A model generated the notes under the pieces. It was given only the letters and a program-made list of their open reading frames with translations, was not told the origin of the DNA and did no database searches. Both the position numbers and the translations under genes were made by a program. Shown piece by piece: positions 35,927-45,180 of a DNA stretch of 64,000 bases (position 1 is the first letter of the stretch; each line of letters opens with the position of its first letter). Source of the DNA: Longitalea luteola (lineage in GTDB: Bacteria; Bacteroidota; Bacteroidia; Chitinophagales; Chitinophagaceae); the NCBI RefSeq assembly GCF_017356035.1, contig NZ_JAFIQX010000013.1:184463-248462 (forward strand), read 5' to 3'.

Positions 35927-38900
35927 ATGATAAGGATGAGACCATTTTTAGCATCTATCTTCCTGATACTGCCGTTATGGATGTTTGCACAAACCAGAAC
36001 GGTAACCGGCGTGGTAAAGGCAAAAACAACTGGATTGCCACTGGCTGGCGTAACGGTGATAGGTAATACGGGTAATAAGGCCAGTGTTTCTGATGCTGGC
36101 GGTAGCTTTTCCATCGCTGTTAGTGGCAGCACGATCATTACCATTTCTCATGTCGGGTATGAAGCACAACAGGTAGTGGTAGATTCTTCGGCCAATCACC
36201 TGGTGATCGAGTTGTCGCCTGCCGACAGATCGCTCGACGCCGTGGTGGTTACTGCGCTGGGTGTATCACGGCAACGGAAATCGCTTGGCTATTCTACACA
36301 GGAATTGAAATCGGCCGATATTGCCGAAGCCAAAGAGTCGAACCTGGTGAATGCGCTGGCCGGAAAAGTGGCTGGTGTGCGCATCACCAATACGCAGGGT
36401 GACATGGGGTCATCGCGTATCATAATTCGCGGCGAAACCTCTATTGCAGGCAATAACCAGCCTTTATTTATAGTTGATGATATTCCGGTTGATAATTCGC
36501 AATTGGGCGCCGGCGGTTCCCGGGATTATCGCAACGCCATTTCCGACCTCAATGCGGAAGATATTGAATCGATCAGCGTTTTAAAGGGTCCTAACGCCGC
36601 AGCCCTGTACGGCTCAAGAGCAGCCCATGGCGTTATACTTATCAAAACAAAAAGTGGAAAGAAAAAGCAGGGCCTGGGGCTGACGATCAATTCCAATACT
36701 ACCTTGTCGAGCCTGCTGGTATTGCCGGAATACCAGAATGTGTTCGGCCAGGGGTCGGAAGGAAAATTCAGTTATGTTGACGGAAAAGGTGGAGGTGTCA
36801 ATGATGGCGTGGATGAAAGCTGGGGACCCCGTTTAGACGGACAACTTATACCTCAGTTCTACTCCAATGGAACGCCTGTGCCATTTGAAGCTCATCCCGA
36901 TAACGTCAGGGATTATTTCAGAACAGGCGTTACCTTAAACAATAGCATTGCCCTGGAAGGCGCTGGTGACAGTTATAATTACCGAATAGGTTTTGCTAAT
37001 GAAAAGCAATCCGGCATAATTCCAAACAGCGAGGCCCGGAAGAACAACATCACCTTTAATGCACAGTTTGCGGTTACGCCTAAAATAAAGATTAGTGCTA
37101 ACGCCAGTTATGTAGTGTATAATGCGCCGAACCTGCCGGGTTCAGGAGGCAGAAGGGCTACCAGCACTATGTTGCAATTTACCTGGTTTGGCCGGCAGGT
37201 AGACATTGAAAAGCTTCGTAATTATAAAGATGCCAATGGCAACACCTTTAACTGGAATAATAGTTATTATAGTAATCCATTCTGGGTGGCTTATGAGAAT
37301 ACGGTAGGTCAGCGAAGGAACCGCTTCATCGGTGCTGTTAAACTCGATTATGCAATCATTGATGGATTGAACTTAAGTGTCCGCTCCGGCAATGATTATT
37401 ACAACGACCGGCGGAAAATTAAAATAGCGTATGGCACCAATGGAACGCCCTATGGTTCTTATCAGGAAACCGGGTACACTGTAAATGAAAATAATACGGA
37501 GGCAACGCTTCGTTATACTAAAAACCTCAACGAAGATTTCAGTATCGATGTGCTGGCTGGTGGTAATATACGCTCGAAGTATTATGAAGAGAACGATCAA
37601 CAGGCGCCACGGCTGGCGGTCGCAAACGTGTATACGCTTTCCAATTCAAGAGACCCGCTGATCTCTTCCAATACGTATTCCAGGTTGAAAACATACAGTG
37701 TATTTGCGTCTGCACAGGTGGGATATAAAAATTATGCTTTCGTGAATGTTACGGCCCGTAACGACCGTTCCTCTACATTACCCGAGAAAAATCTGTCATA
37801 TTATTATCCTTCCGTTAACGCCAGTTTTGTGCTGTCGGAAGCATTTAATCTCAAGGGATCTGTATTGAACTATGCCCGTATTCGGGGCGGCTGGTCAAAG
37901 GTGGGCGCTGATGCCGATCCATACCAGTTGATCAATACCTACAACTTTAACGCTCCGTTTAATGGTAATCCGCAACTGACCACTGCCGGCGTTGACCTGA
38001 ACCCTGAGCTACGATCAGAAAGCACCAACTCTACGGAATTAGGTTTTGAAGCGGGATTCTGGAACAGCAGGGTACGGCTGGATGTAAGTTTATATAGTAC
38101 AAACAGTATTGATCAGATCCTGAAAGTAGACGTAAGCGCCACTACCGGTTATACCCAGAAGTTGTTGAATGCAGGAAAGATCAATAATAAAGGTGTAGAA
38201 GTGCAATTGGGCATAACGCCCGTAAGAACAAGCCGGTTTCAATGGGATGTGAATGTAAATTATGCGGCCAATAGAAGTAAGGTATTAAAACTCGATGATG
38301 AAGGCCGGTTGCAGAATTATGTGCTGGGCAGTTATCGAAGTGTACAGGTGATCGCATCCGTTGATAAAGCGTATGGAACCCTGTTTGGAAATGCCTATCT
38401 GCGCGATGCTGCAGGCAATATTATAGTTAACAACAGCGGTATTCCGCAGGCTGACCCGAATAAGAAAGTGCTTGGCAAATTTACGCCCGACTGGATAGGC
38501 GGTATTACCAATAGTTTCTCTTATAAAGATCTTCATTTGTCATTCCTGGTAGATGGCAGCATTGGTGGATCATTGTTTGCCGGTTCCAATTCAACCGGCA
38601 GTTATACCGGTGTGCTGGCAATGACCCTGCCGGGCCGGGATGCTGAACATGGAGGCTTATATTATTACTATCCCGGCAACAACAAAGCCAATGGGACCGT
38701 GGCCCTCCCGAAAGGCGGCAATGCACCCAACGGAGAAACAGTGTATGATGATGGCATGATCTGGAAGGGCGTTACAGCCAATGGAAATGACAATACCACA
38801 ATTATTCCTGCCTCGCAATATTATAAAGCGCCGAGAAGCATTGAGGAACATTTTGTGTACAGTGCTGATTATGTAAAGTTCCGTGAATTGAAGCTGGGGT

Positions 38901-39106
38901 ACACGATCCCTGCCAAATGGGTCAGGAAGATCAGGATGGTAAGCGCTACCGTTTCGCTGGTTGGCAGGAACCTTTGGATCATACATAAAGACGTGCCCAA
39001 TATTGATCCAGAAACAGCTTTTACCAATGGAAATACCCAGGGGCTTGAAGATCTGTCGAACCCCACGGTAAGAAGTTATGGATTGAACATCAACCTGAAA
39101 TTTTAA
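35927..39106 (+). CDS. SusC/RagA-type TonB-linked outer-membrane transporter
   Basis: 1059-residue outer-membrane nutrient importer. Signal peptide through MFAQ (about residue 22), carboxypeptidase-like regulatory domain (about 25-110; TGVVKAKTTGLPLAGVTVIG), TonB plug with LDAVVVTALG and the SusC hallmarks ALAGKVAGVRITNTQGD, IIIRGETSIAGNNQPLFIVD and NAEDIESISVLKGPNAAALY, then a 22-strand barrel ending NPTVRSYGLNINLKF. The first ATG (35927) or the one at 35936 starts it. SusD follows in 10 bp. No ECF sigma/anti-sigma pair or hybrid sensor is adjacent, so regulation may be via the leader or remote. Confidence 0.95.
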   Translation: MIRMRPFLASIFLILPLWMFAQTRTVTGVVKAKTTGLPLAGVTVIGNTGNKASVSDAGGSFSIAVSGSTIITISHVGYEAQQVVVDSSANHLVIELSPADRSLDAVVVTALGVSRQRKSLGYSTQELKSADIAEAKESNLVNALAGKVAGVRITNTQGDMGSSRIIIRGETSIAGNNQPLFIVDDIPVDNSQLGAGGSRDYRNAISDLNAEDIESISVLKGPNAAALYGSRAAHGVILIKTKSGKKKQGLGLTINSNTTLSSLLVLPEYQNVFGQGSEGKFSYVDGKGGGVNDGVDESWGPRLDGQLIPQFYSNGTPVPFEAHPDNVRDYFRTGVTLNNSIALEGAGDSYNYRIGFANEKQSGIIPNSEARKNNITFNAQFAVTPKIKISANASYVVYNAPNLPGSGGRRATSTMLQFTWFGRQVDIEKLRNYKDANGNTFNWNNSYYSNPFWVAYENTVGQRRNRFIGAVKLDYAIIDGLNLSVRSGNDYYNDRRKIKIAYGTNGTPYGSYQETGYTVNENNTEATLRYTKNLNEDFSIDVLAGGNIRSKYYEENDQQAPRLAVANVYTLSNSRDPLISSNTYSRLKTYSVFASAQVGYKNYAFVNVTARNDRSSTLPEKNLSYYYPSVNASFVLSEAFNLKGSVLNYARIRGGWSKVGADADPYQLINTYNFNAPFNGNPQLTTAGVDLNPELRSESTNSTELGFEAGFWNSRVRLDVSLYSTNSIDQILKVDVSATTGYTQKLLNAGKINNKGVEVQLGITPVRTSRFQWDVNVNYAANRSKVLKLDDEGRLQNYVLGSYRSVQVIASVDKAYGTLFGNAYLRDAAGNIIVNNSGIPQADPNKKVLGKFTPDWIGGITNSFSYKDLHLSFLVDGSIGGSLFAGSNSTGSYTGVLAMTLPGRDAEHGGLYYYYPGNNKANGTVALPKGGNAPNGETVYDDGMIWKGVTANGNDNTTIIPASQYYKAPRSIEEHFVYSADYVKFRELKLGYTIPAKWVRKIRMVSATVSLVGRNLWIIHKDVPNIDPETAFTNGNTQGLEDLSNPTVRSYGLNINLKF

Positions 39107-39116
39107 ACGGAATAGG

Positions 39117-40553
39117 ATGAACAAAATAAACAGGATTTTTATAGCAGCGATGATCTTGATGGCGGTATCATGCAGGAAGGACCTTGTTGAGATGAATAAG
39201 AACCCGAATGCAACGGAGAACCCACAGCCCGATTACCTGCTCACAGCCGCGCAAAAGATCTCTTCAGATCTGTATTGGGGAGCAGACAATAATTTCAACT
39301 CCACCTTGCTGATCATTCAACATTGGGCCAAAGTGCAGTACACCGAACCCGATCGTTATATTTTTTCCAACAGCAGTTTTACCTCGCTTTGGAATACCGG
39401 TTATGCACAAAGCATTACCAACCTAAATACTATTATACAATTGCCAGATGAAAAGGCAAACATTAATTACAAGAACGTTGCGTTGATATTGCGGTCATGG
39501 GTGTTCAGTTTGCTCACAGACGCCTATGGCGATATTCCTTACAAACAGGCAGGGGACATCAAGAATAATTTTACGCCGGCTTATGACGCGCAGAAAGACG
39601 TGTATTATGGATTGCTGGAGGAGTTGAAACAGGCTTCCGCTGCTTTAACAACAACCGGTAATGCTATTTCAGGCGATGTGATATATGCAGGTAAAATAGA
39701 TCGCTGGAAGAAGTTTGCCAACGCATTACGTTTGCGGATTGCCCTGCGTATTGCTGACAGGGAGCCGGAAAAAGCAAAACAAACGATCAATGAAGTGCTG
39801 AGCGATGGTGGTGGACTCATCAGCAGCAATGCAGAAACGGCGCAATTTACGTATAGTACGTCGCCCCAGCAGAATCCGGTGAGCGCCTGGTTCGATACCC
39901 GGGATGAATTTCGTATTGCCAAAACCATCCTCGATAAATTAACCGCATTGAACGATCCCCGCATATCCGTTTTTGCGAATAAACCTACCGATCCTTCCGT
40001 TGCAACTTATGTAGGTGTGCCCAGCGGCCTCACAACCAGTGACGCCAATAACCTGGGTTTCGCGAAAACATCCCGGCCAGGTTCTTTCTTTTTTGCGCCC
40101 ACATCACCGGCCGTGATCACCAGTTATGCAGAAGTGTTGTTTAACCGGGCCGAAGCAGCCGCCAGGGGCTTTACTATGGAAAATGCCAGTGAATTGTACA
40201 AAGCAGCCATCACGGCGTCTTTCAATCAGTATGGTATAACTAATGCAGCCGCCATAAATGATTATCTGGCGCAGACATCGGTGCAGTATGATGCGGGCAA
40301 TTTTAAAAAGTCAATCGGTGAACAAAAATGGATAGCCCTGTATGGACAGGGGCTGGAGGCCTTCGCTGAATGGCGCCGCCTCGATCATCCCCAGTTGACG
40401 CCAGCGGTAGCCGGTGTATTGGATAAGAAAATTCCCGTACGGTTCATTTATCCCGGTTCAGAGCAGTCACTCAATGGGAACAGTTACAGGCAGGCCATAA
40501 ACAATCAGGGAGCTGATAATCTGCTGACGAAATTGTGGTTCGACCGGTATTAA
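39117..40553 (+). CDS. SusD/RagB-type substrate-binding lipoprotein
   Basis: 478-residue surface lipoprotein, lipobox MAVSC, that caps the SusC barrel and binds the ligand. Shows the SusD-like_2 pattern: KNPNATENPQPDYLLTAAQ, then TPR-like helices (YKNVALILRSWVFSLLTDAY, GDIPYKQA) and the C-terminal EAFAEWRRLDHPQLTPA. The family pairs one-to-one with SusC. Ligand not deducible; neighbouring GH31 makes an alpha-glycan possible but that gene is on a separate transcript. Confidence 0.93.
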   Translation: MNKINRIFIAAMILMAVSCRKDLVEMNKNPNATENPQPDYLLTAAQKISSDLYWGADNNFNSTLLIIQHWAKVQYTEPDRYIFSNSSFTSLWNTGYAQSITNLNTIIQLPDEKANINYKNVALILRSWVFSLLTDAYGDIPYKQAGDIKNNFTPAYDAQKDVYYGLLEELKQASAALTTTGNAISGDVIYAGKIDRWKKFANALRLRIALRIADREPEKAKQTINEVLSDGGGLISSNAETAQFTYSTSPQQNPVSAWFDTRDEFRIAKTILDKLTALNDPRISVFANKPTDPSVATYVGVPSGLTTSDANNLGFAKTSRPGSFFFAPTSPAVITSYAEVLFNRAEAAARGFTMENASELYKAAITASFNQYGITNAAAINDYLAQTSVQYDAGNFKKSIGEQKWIALYGQGLEAFAEWRRLDHPQLTPAVAGVLDKKIPVRFIYPGSEQSLNGNSYRQAINNQGADNLLTKLWFDRY

Positions 40554-40641
40554 TGATAATTCCAGGTGGCAGTACTGTGCAGTTCCGTAACAGTCAAAGC
40601 CCTCAAAATAGCTTGTGGAATTTTATTTCTACAGAGCAGTT

Positions 40642-40657
40642 ATTCATTCATTCATTC
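40642..40657. repeat. (ATTC)4 simple repeat in the TonB-receptor leader
   Basis: Four perfect ATTC units lie about 63 bp upstream of the TonB-dependent receptor ATG. Tetranucleotide repeats of this sort can change length by slippage. Confidence 0.7.
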
Positions 40658-40666
40658 ATTTAATAC

Positions 40667-40691
40667 GGCCGCGGTTTTCACCGTGGCCTTT
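40667..40691 (+). terminator. Hairpin between SusD and the TonB-dependent receptor
   Basis: GGCCGCGGT/ACCGTGGCC stem (40667-40675, 40680-40688; one G-U pair), TTTC loop and TTT. The T-run is short, so it may be an attenuator or partial terminator 29 bp before the receptor ATG. Confidence 0.55.
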
Positions 40692-40719
40692 ACTTCAAAC
40701 CTTAAATAACGCCAAACTT

Positions 40720-43272
40720 ATGAGACGTTCATTATTTATTACCCTAATGCTGATCCTCCTCGTTTCATCAGCAACCGCTCAGTTTGTTCTTAGCGGTGTA
40801 ATTAAAGACAGCCTGGGTGCGCCTTTGGTGGGCGCCACCGTAATTATCAAAGGCACCAATTCCTTTGCGCTGGCTGATGCAAACGGATCATTCAATATCA
40901 CGGCTAAAAAAGCGCTGCCCTACATATTATCTGTCAGTGCAGCGGGTTATAGATCAAAAGAGATTGAGATCACCGAATCAACAGCTAAGCCTTTGTCTAT
41001 TTTTCTTGCATTGAGTAACGAGCTCACCGAAGTTGTCATTACTTCCCGCCGGCGGGCAGAAACAGCGCAGGATGTGCCGATTCCTATTTCCGTAGTTGGG
41101 GGCGCACAGGTGGAAGCAACCGGCTCCTTCAATGTAAATCGCCTGAAAGAGCTTATACCTACTGTGCAGTTGTATTCATCAAACCCGCGCAATACCACGT
41201 TGAATGTACGCGGACTGGGTTCAACATTCGGTCTTACCAATGATGGTATTGACCCGGGTGTAGGTTTCTATGTAGACGGCGTATATTTTGCCCGGCCTGC
41301 CGTTACAACACTCGATTTTATTGATGTAGAGCAGATCGAAGTGCTGCGCGGCCCTCAAGGCACCTTGTTTGGAAAGAACACCACGGCCGGCGCGTTCAAT
41401 ATTACGACCCGCAAACCCACGTTTACACCCGGGGCAACTTTCGAGGTTAGCTATGGTAATTTTGGTTTTATCCAGGCAAAAAGTTCAATCACCGGAGGCC
41501 TTATCAAAGACAAACTGGCTGCCCGTTTATCGTTTTCCGGTACACAGCGGGATGGTACCATTTACAACATTGCTACCGGCAAAAAGGTGAACGATATCAA
41601 TAACCTGGGAGTAAGAGCGCAGTTCCTGTTCACACCCACTTCCAAAACGCATATCACGCTGGTGGGAGATCTGTCGCGACAACGTCCTGAAGGCTACGCA
41701 CAAGTGGTCGCAGGCGTGGTAGAAACAAAACGTGCAGCTTACCGGCAGTTCGATCAGATCATTAAAGACCTCAATTATGAACTGCCCAGCAGGAATCCTT
41801 TTGACCGCGTAATCGATCATAATACACCGTGGCGCTCGGGCAATGATCTTGGCGGTGTGTCGATCAATATTGATCAGAAGATCGGCAGAGGTACGTTAAC
41901 GGCTACGACCTCGTGGCGTTACTGGAACTGGGATCCCTCAAATGACCGTGACTTCACCGGTTTGGCGGTATTGAGCTTATCTCAGGCTACTTCAAAACAT
42001 CAGAACTGGACGCAGGAAATACGGTATGCCGGAAACATATCTTCCCGGTTGAGTGGCGTTATTGGCGTCTTTGCCATAGGGCAGGACCTGAAGACCGATC
42101 CCTACCACATTGAAGAATCAGGTTCGGCCCAATGGCGTTTTTCGCAAAGCACTACCAGCTCAAAATGGAAGACACCCGGTTTGTTTGATGGTTATGGTAT
42201 CAAAACGTATTCGAGGCTTAAGAGTTTAGGGGCAGCCGTGTTTGCACAGGTTGACTGGGCCATCACCGAGCGCCTGCATATCCTGCCGGGATTACGCTTC
42301 AACTACGATAAAAAGGAAGTGGATTATGACCGCCAAACGTATGGTGGATTAGAAACAACCGATCCTGAGCTGCTCGCCTTAAAGAACCTTGTATACACGA
42401 ACCAGTACTTTACCAAAGATGTAGATGAAAACAATTTTTCAGGCCAGTTGACCGTATCGTATAAGGCCACAGAAAAGATAAACGCATTTGCCACCTATTC
42501 TACCAGTTATAAACCGGTGGGCGTTAACCTCGGTGGTTTGCCAACATCCAGCGGCGAAGTGATGCTGGACCTGGCGCAGATAAAACCGGAATATGTGACC
42601 CATTATGAAGCAGGTGTTAAAACCAAACCCTTTCCCGGGGCAACGGTGAATGCAGTTTTCCATCATACCAATGTGAAAGACTTTCAAACACAGGTACAAA
42701 CAGCCGAAGTGGGCGTGAACAGGGGTTACCTGGCAAATGCGGAAGAGATACGGGTGTTAGGTGTTGAGGTGGACGCGAATATTAGTTTAGGTCAACAGGT
42801 TTCATTGAATGGAGCCCTGGCCTGGACAGAAGGCGAATACGTTTCTTTTACAAATGCACCTGTGCCTTTGGAAGAAACCGGTTCGCCAAGTGCCTTTAAA
42901 GATATTTCGGGTGGCGACCTGCCAGGTATTTCCAAATGGGCGGGCTCTTTAGGTGGTGAGCTTCTTTCCCGGCAAACGACTACGCTTGGCCAGCATGGAC
43001 GGTTTTTCCTTGGGCTTGACAGTTACTTCCGTTCTTCTTTTTCTTCAAGCCCTTCCCCTTCACAGTATTTGAACATTCCAGGGTATGCGTTGGTAAACGG
43101 TCGGCTTGGTTTCCGGGCCATTAACGGACTAACATTTTTCGTATGGGGCCGTAACCTGTTCAACCGCGATTATTTTGAACAATTGTTACCAGCTGCAGGA
43201 AATGCCGGCCACTACGCAGGCGTCCTGGGAGATCAAAGAACGTATGGCGTAACATTGCGGTATTCTTTGTAG
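40720..43272 (+). CDS. TonB-dependent receptor (siderophore-receptor-like)
   Basis: 850-residue outer-membrane receptor. Signal peptide MRRSLFITLMLILLVSSATA, carboxypeptidase-like regulatory domain (about 22-105), plug with EVVITSRRRAETAQDVPIPI, TLNVRGLGSTFGL and IEQIEVLRGPQGTLFGKNTT-like sequence (VEQIEVLRGPQGTLFGKNTT), barrel to a final YSL. It differs from SusC and looks like iron-siderophore or similar receptors. The ATG at 40720 is chosen: the longer frame from 40615 covers a hairpin. Followed by a strong terminator. No SusD partner of its own. Confidence 0.92.
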   Translation: MRRSLFITLMLILLVSSATAQFVLSGVIKDSLGAPLVGATVIIKGTNSFALADANGSFNITAKKALPYILSVSAAGYRSKEIEITESTAKPLSIFLALSNELTEVVITSRRRAETAQDVPIPISVVGGAQVEATGSFNVNRLKELIPTVQLYSSNPRNTTLNVRGLGSTFGLTNDGIDPGVGFYVDGVYFARPAVTTLDFIDVEQIEVLRGPQGTLFGKNTTAGAFNITTRKPTFTPGATFEVSYGNFGFIQAKSSITGGLIKDKLAARLSFSGTQRDGTIYNIATGKKVNDINNLGVRAQFLFTPTSKTHITLVGDLSRQRPEGYAQVVAGVVETKRAAYRQFDQIIKDLNYELPSRNPFDRVIDHNTPWRSGNDLGGVSINIDQKIGRGTLTATTSWRYWNWDPSNDRDFTGLAVLSLSQATSKHQNWTQEIRYAGNISSRLSGVIGVFAIGQDLKTDPYHIEESGSAQWRFSQSTTSSKWKTPGLFDGYGIKTYSRLKSLGAAVFAQVDWAITERLHILPGLRFNYDKKEVDYDRQTYGGLETTDPELLALKNLVYTNQYFTKDVDENNFSGQLTVSYKATEKINAFATYSTSYKPVGVNLGGLPTSSGEVMLDLAQIKPEYVTHYEAGVKTKPFPGATVNAVFHHTNVKDFQTQVQTAEVGVNRGYLANAEEIRVLGVEVDANISLGQQVSLNGALAWTEGEYVSFTNAPVPLEETGSPSAFKDISGGDLPGISKWAGSLGGELLSRQTTTLGQHGRFFLGLDSYFRSSFSSSPSPSQYLNIPGYALVNGRLGFRAINGLTFFVWGRNLFNRDYFEQLLPAAGNAGHYAGVLGDQRTYGVTLRYSL

Positions 43273-43294
43273 TGCATTAAAAGATGCTACCAAT

Positions 43295-43338
43295 ATAAAC
43301 GGCCGGAGCCCTAGTGGATGGCTACCGGCCGTTTATTT
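43295..43338. terminator. Bidirectional hairpin terminator
   Basis: Perfect 12-bp stem ATAAACGGCCGG/CCGGCCGTTTAT (43295-43306, 43325-43336) with an inner AGCC/GGCT stem, between convergent receptor and chrA genes. Confidence 0.85.
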
Positions 43339-43369
43339 CGATTGGCAGCAAGTAACGTGCTGCTTATAA

Positions 43370-44500
43370 TTAACTTTTCAGCAGGAGTCCGAGTAAAGCT
43401 GCGGCAACGATAATAACCGGCTCCTGTACCTTTTTAAATTTTAGGAGCACCAGTATGGTCACTAATGCAATGATCGCCGATGTTATATCCGTTATCTGCC
43501 GTTTACCCAGCACCAGCACAGCGCCTGCAATGGCGCCAATGGCGGCCGCAGTAATACCATTTACAAAAGCCATGATAGCCGGGTGTTTGCCAAATTTTTT
43601 AAAATAGGGCGCTGGAATAACAGTAAAAAGATAACAGGGTAAAAAAGTGGCGAGGGCTGCCACACAGGCGCCGGGAAAACCTGCTACCAGATAACCGATA
43701 AAGCCAACTGTAATTACTACAGGCCCGGGCGTGATCATAGCCACCGCTACTGCATCCAGGAACTGTTGATCATTCAGCCACTGGTATTCTTTTACTACGC
43801 CGCCGTACAGGAAGGGAACAATAGCCAATCCACTGCCAAAGACAAAAGCCCCGGCTTTAAAAAAGAACCAGCTTATCTGAGTGAGCTTTTCATTCAATGT
43901 AAAGCCGGAACTTATTTGAAGTAACAAGGGAGAAAGTAAAATGCTATTGAGCGCAGCTCCCGGCCGAATTTTATAGAGCCACACGATAACACCGCCGGCC
44001 AGTATCAGCCAGAGACTTTCCTGTTCCGTTATGAAAGTGGTAACAGCAAGGACGATTGCAATGACCCACAACAGCCAATCTTTACCCAGGCTTTTTTTAG
44101 ACAGCTTGTAACTACTTATGGCAATGATACCGATAACAGCTGCACCAATGCCATAAAAAACAGCCTGCATCCAGGGCAATCCACCAGCCTGCACATAAGC
44201 ATAACTTATTCCCAGCACCATTAGAAAGGAAGGAAAGACAAAGGCCAGTCCGGCCAGTGTGGCGCCCATGATCTTGTAGTGCACATAACCCAGGTAGATA
44301 GCCAGCTGGGCAGCCAGCGGTCCGGGAGCCAGCTGGGCAAGCGCCAGCCCTTCTTTATAATCTTCTTCAGTGATCCATTTGCGTTTTTCAACCAGGTCCC
44401 GGTGCATATAACCTACCAGCGCAACAGGACCGCCAAAACCAATGGTTCCCAGCTTAAGAAAATACAGCGCCAGGTCTTTTAATTTATACGAAACTTCCAT
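43370..44500 (-). CDS. chrA: Chromate transporter, two-domain ChrA (ChrB-linked)
   Basis: 376-residue membrane protein with two CHR domains. First domain: GTIGFGGPVALVGYMHRDLV and LAPGPLAAQLAIYLGY. Second: KAGAFVFGSGLAIVPFLYGG and ITPGPVVITVGFIGYLVAGF. The conserved FGGP, APGP and TPGP motifs fit the ChrA chromate exporters. It is last in a minus-strand set with an outer-membrane-like protein (41 bp gap) and a ChrB-AraC protein, so it is probably the chromate efflux arm here. Confidence 0.92.
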   Translation of the reverse strand: MEVSYKLKDLALYFLKLGTIGFGGPVALVGYMHRDLVEKRKWITEEDYKEGLALAQLAPGPLAAQLAIYLGYVHYKIMGATLAGLAFVFPSFLMVLGISYAYVQAGGLPWMQAVFYGIGAAVIGIIAISSYKLSKKSLGKDWLLWVIAIVLAVTTFITEQESLWLILAGGVIVWLYKIRPGAALNSILLSPLLLQISSGFTLNEKLTQISWFFFKAGAFVFGSGLAIVPFLYGGVVKEYQWLNDQQFLDAVAVAMITPGPVVITVGFIGYLVAGFPGACVAALATFLPCYLFTVIPAPYFKKFGKHPAIMAFVNGITAAAIGAIAGAVLVLGKRQITDITSAIIALVTILVLLKFKKVQEPVIIVAAALLGLLLKS

Positions 44501-44540
44501 GAGTTATTATTTGAATGCTGCATATACATTTAGATAACTA

Positions 44541-45086
44541 TTAAAAGATCATCCCAAATTGAAAACCAATGGCAGCCGTTGTGGGCAGGTCATTGCCAAA
44601 ACGTACAGGAACAGGAACGGCGATAAAAAAACTACTGCTTTGGCCCTTTTTTACGATCTTATTCAATACCGGCGTAAAACCATACCTGCCGGAAGTTTCA
44701 AATGCGGCGCGTGTTGCCAGGGTGAAGCCTCTGCCCAGCCCGAACAGGGCGCCTGGATGAAATAAAAAATTATTCATCTTGCTGGTTCCATTGGTTGCTC
44801 TTATAAGCGGCACGAACTCCATTGAAAAGCCGATTTTAGCGCTCTTCCAGATATTGATGCCGGTTGGCATTCCCACTGTGTAAGCTCCATCGAAATTGTA
44901 ATGCGGTTCCTCCTTGCTGTAAGTGACCAATGGGTGCAGAATGCCAACATAACCTGTTATTTTGGGATAGGTTGCCGGCGCCTGTTGTGCTACACTGTGG
45001 CCGTGCAAACTGCCGATGATAAAGTTTATTAGTAAGATTTTCTTAAAGTGTACCTTCTTAGATCCAGGCAGGATGAAATTTCTCAT
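44541..45086 (-). CDS. Putative outer-membrane beta-barrel protein in the chromate locus
   Basis: 181-residue protein of unknown function. N-terminal segment with an uncleaved or late signal (KKILLINFIIGSLHGHSVAQ, cleaved near AQQ). The rest alternates aromatic and polar residues (GFSMEFVPLIRA, LATRAAFETSGRYGFTP, FFIAVPVPVRFGNDL) and ends GFQFGMIF with a terminal Phe, as outer-membrane barrels do. Sits between chrA and the ChrB-AraC gene, so it may be part of the chromate response. I do not recognise a named family. Confidence 0.75.
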   Translation of the reverse strand: MRNFILPGSKKVHFKKILLINFIIGSLHGHSVAQQAPATYPKITGYVGILHPLVTYSKEEPHYNFDGAYTVGMPTGINIWKSAKIGFSMEFVPLIRATNGTSKMNNFLFHPGALFGLGRGFTLATRAAFETSGRYGFTPVLNKIVKKGQSSSFFIAVPVPVRFGNDLPTTAAIGFQFGMIF

Positions 45087-45180
45087 TCGTTAAGCATTTG
45101 GTTTATTTCCTATCGAACCACAATGCTATGACTATATGTTGGCGCAGAATAGAACAAAAATTACCCGCCTTGTATAAAAA

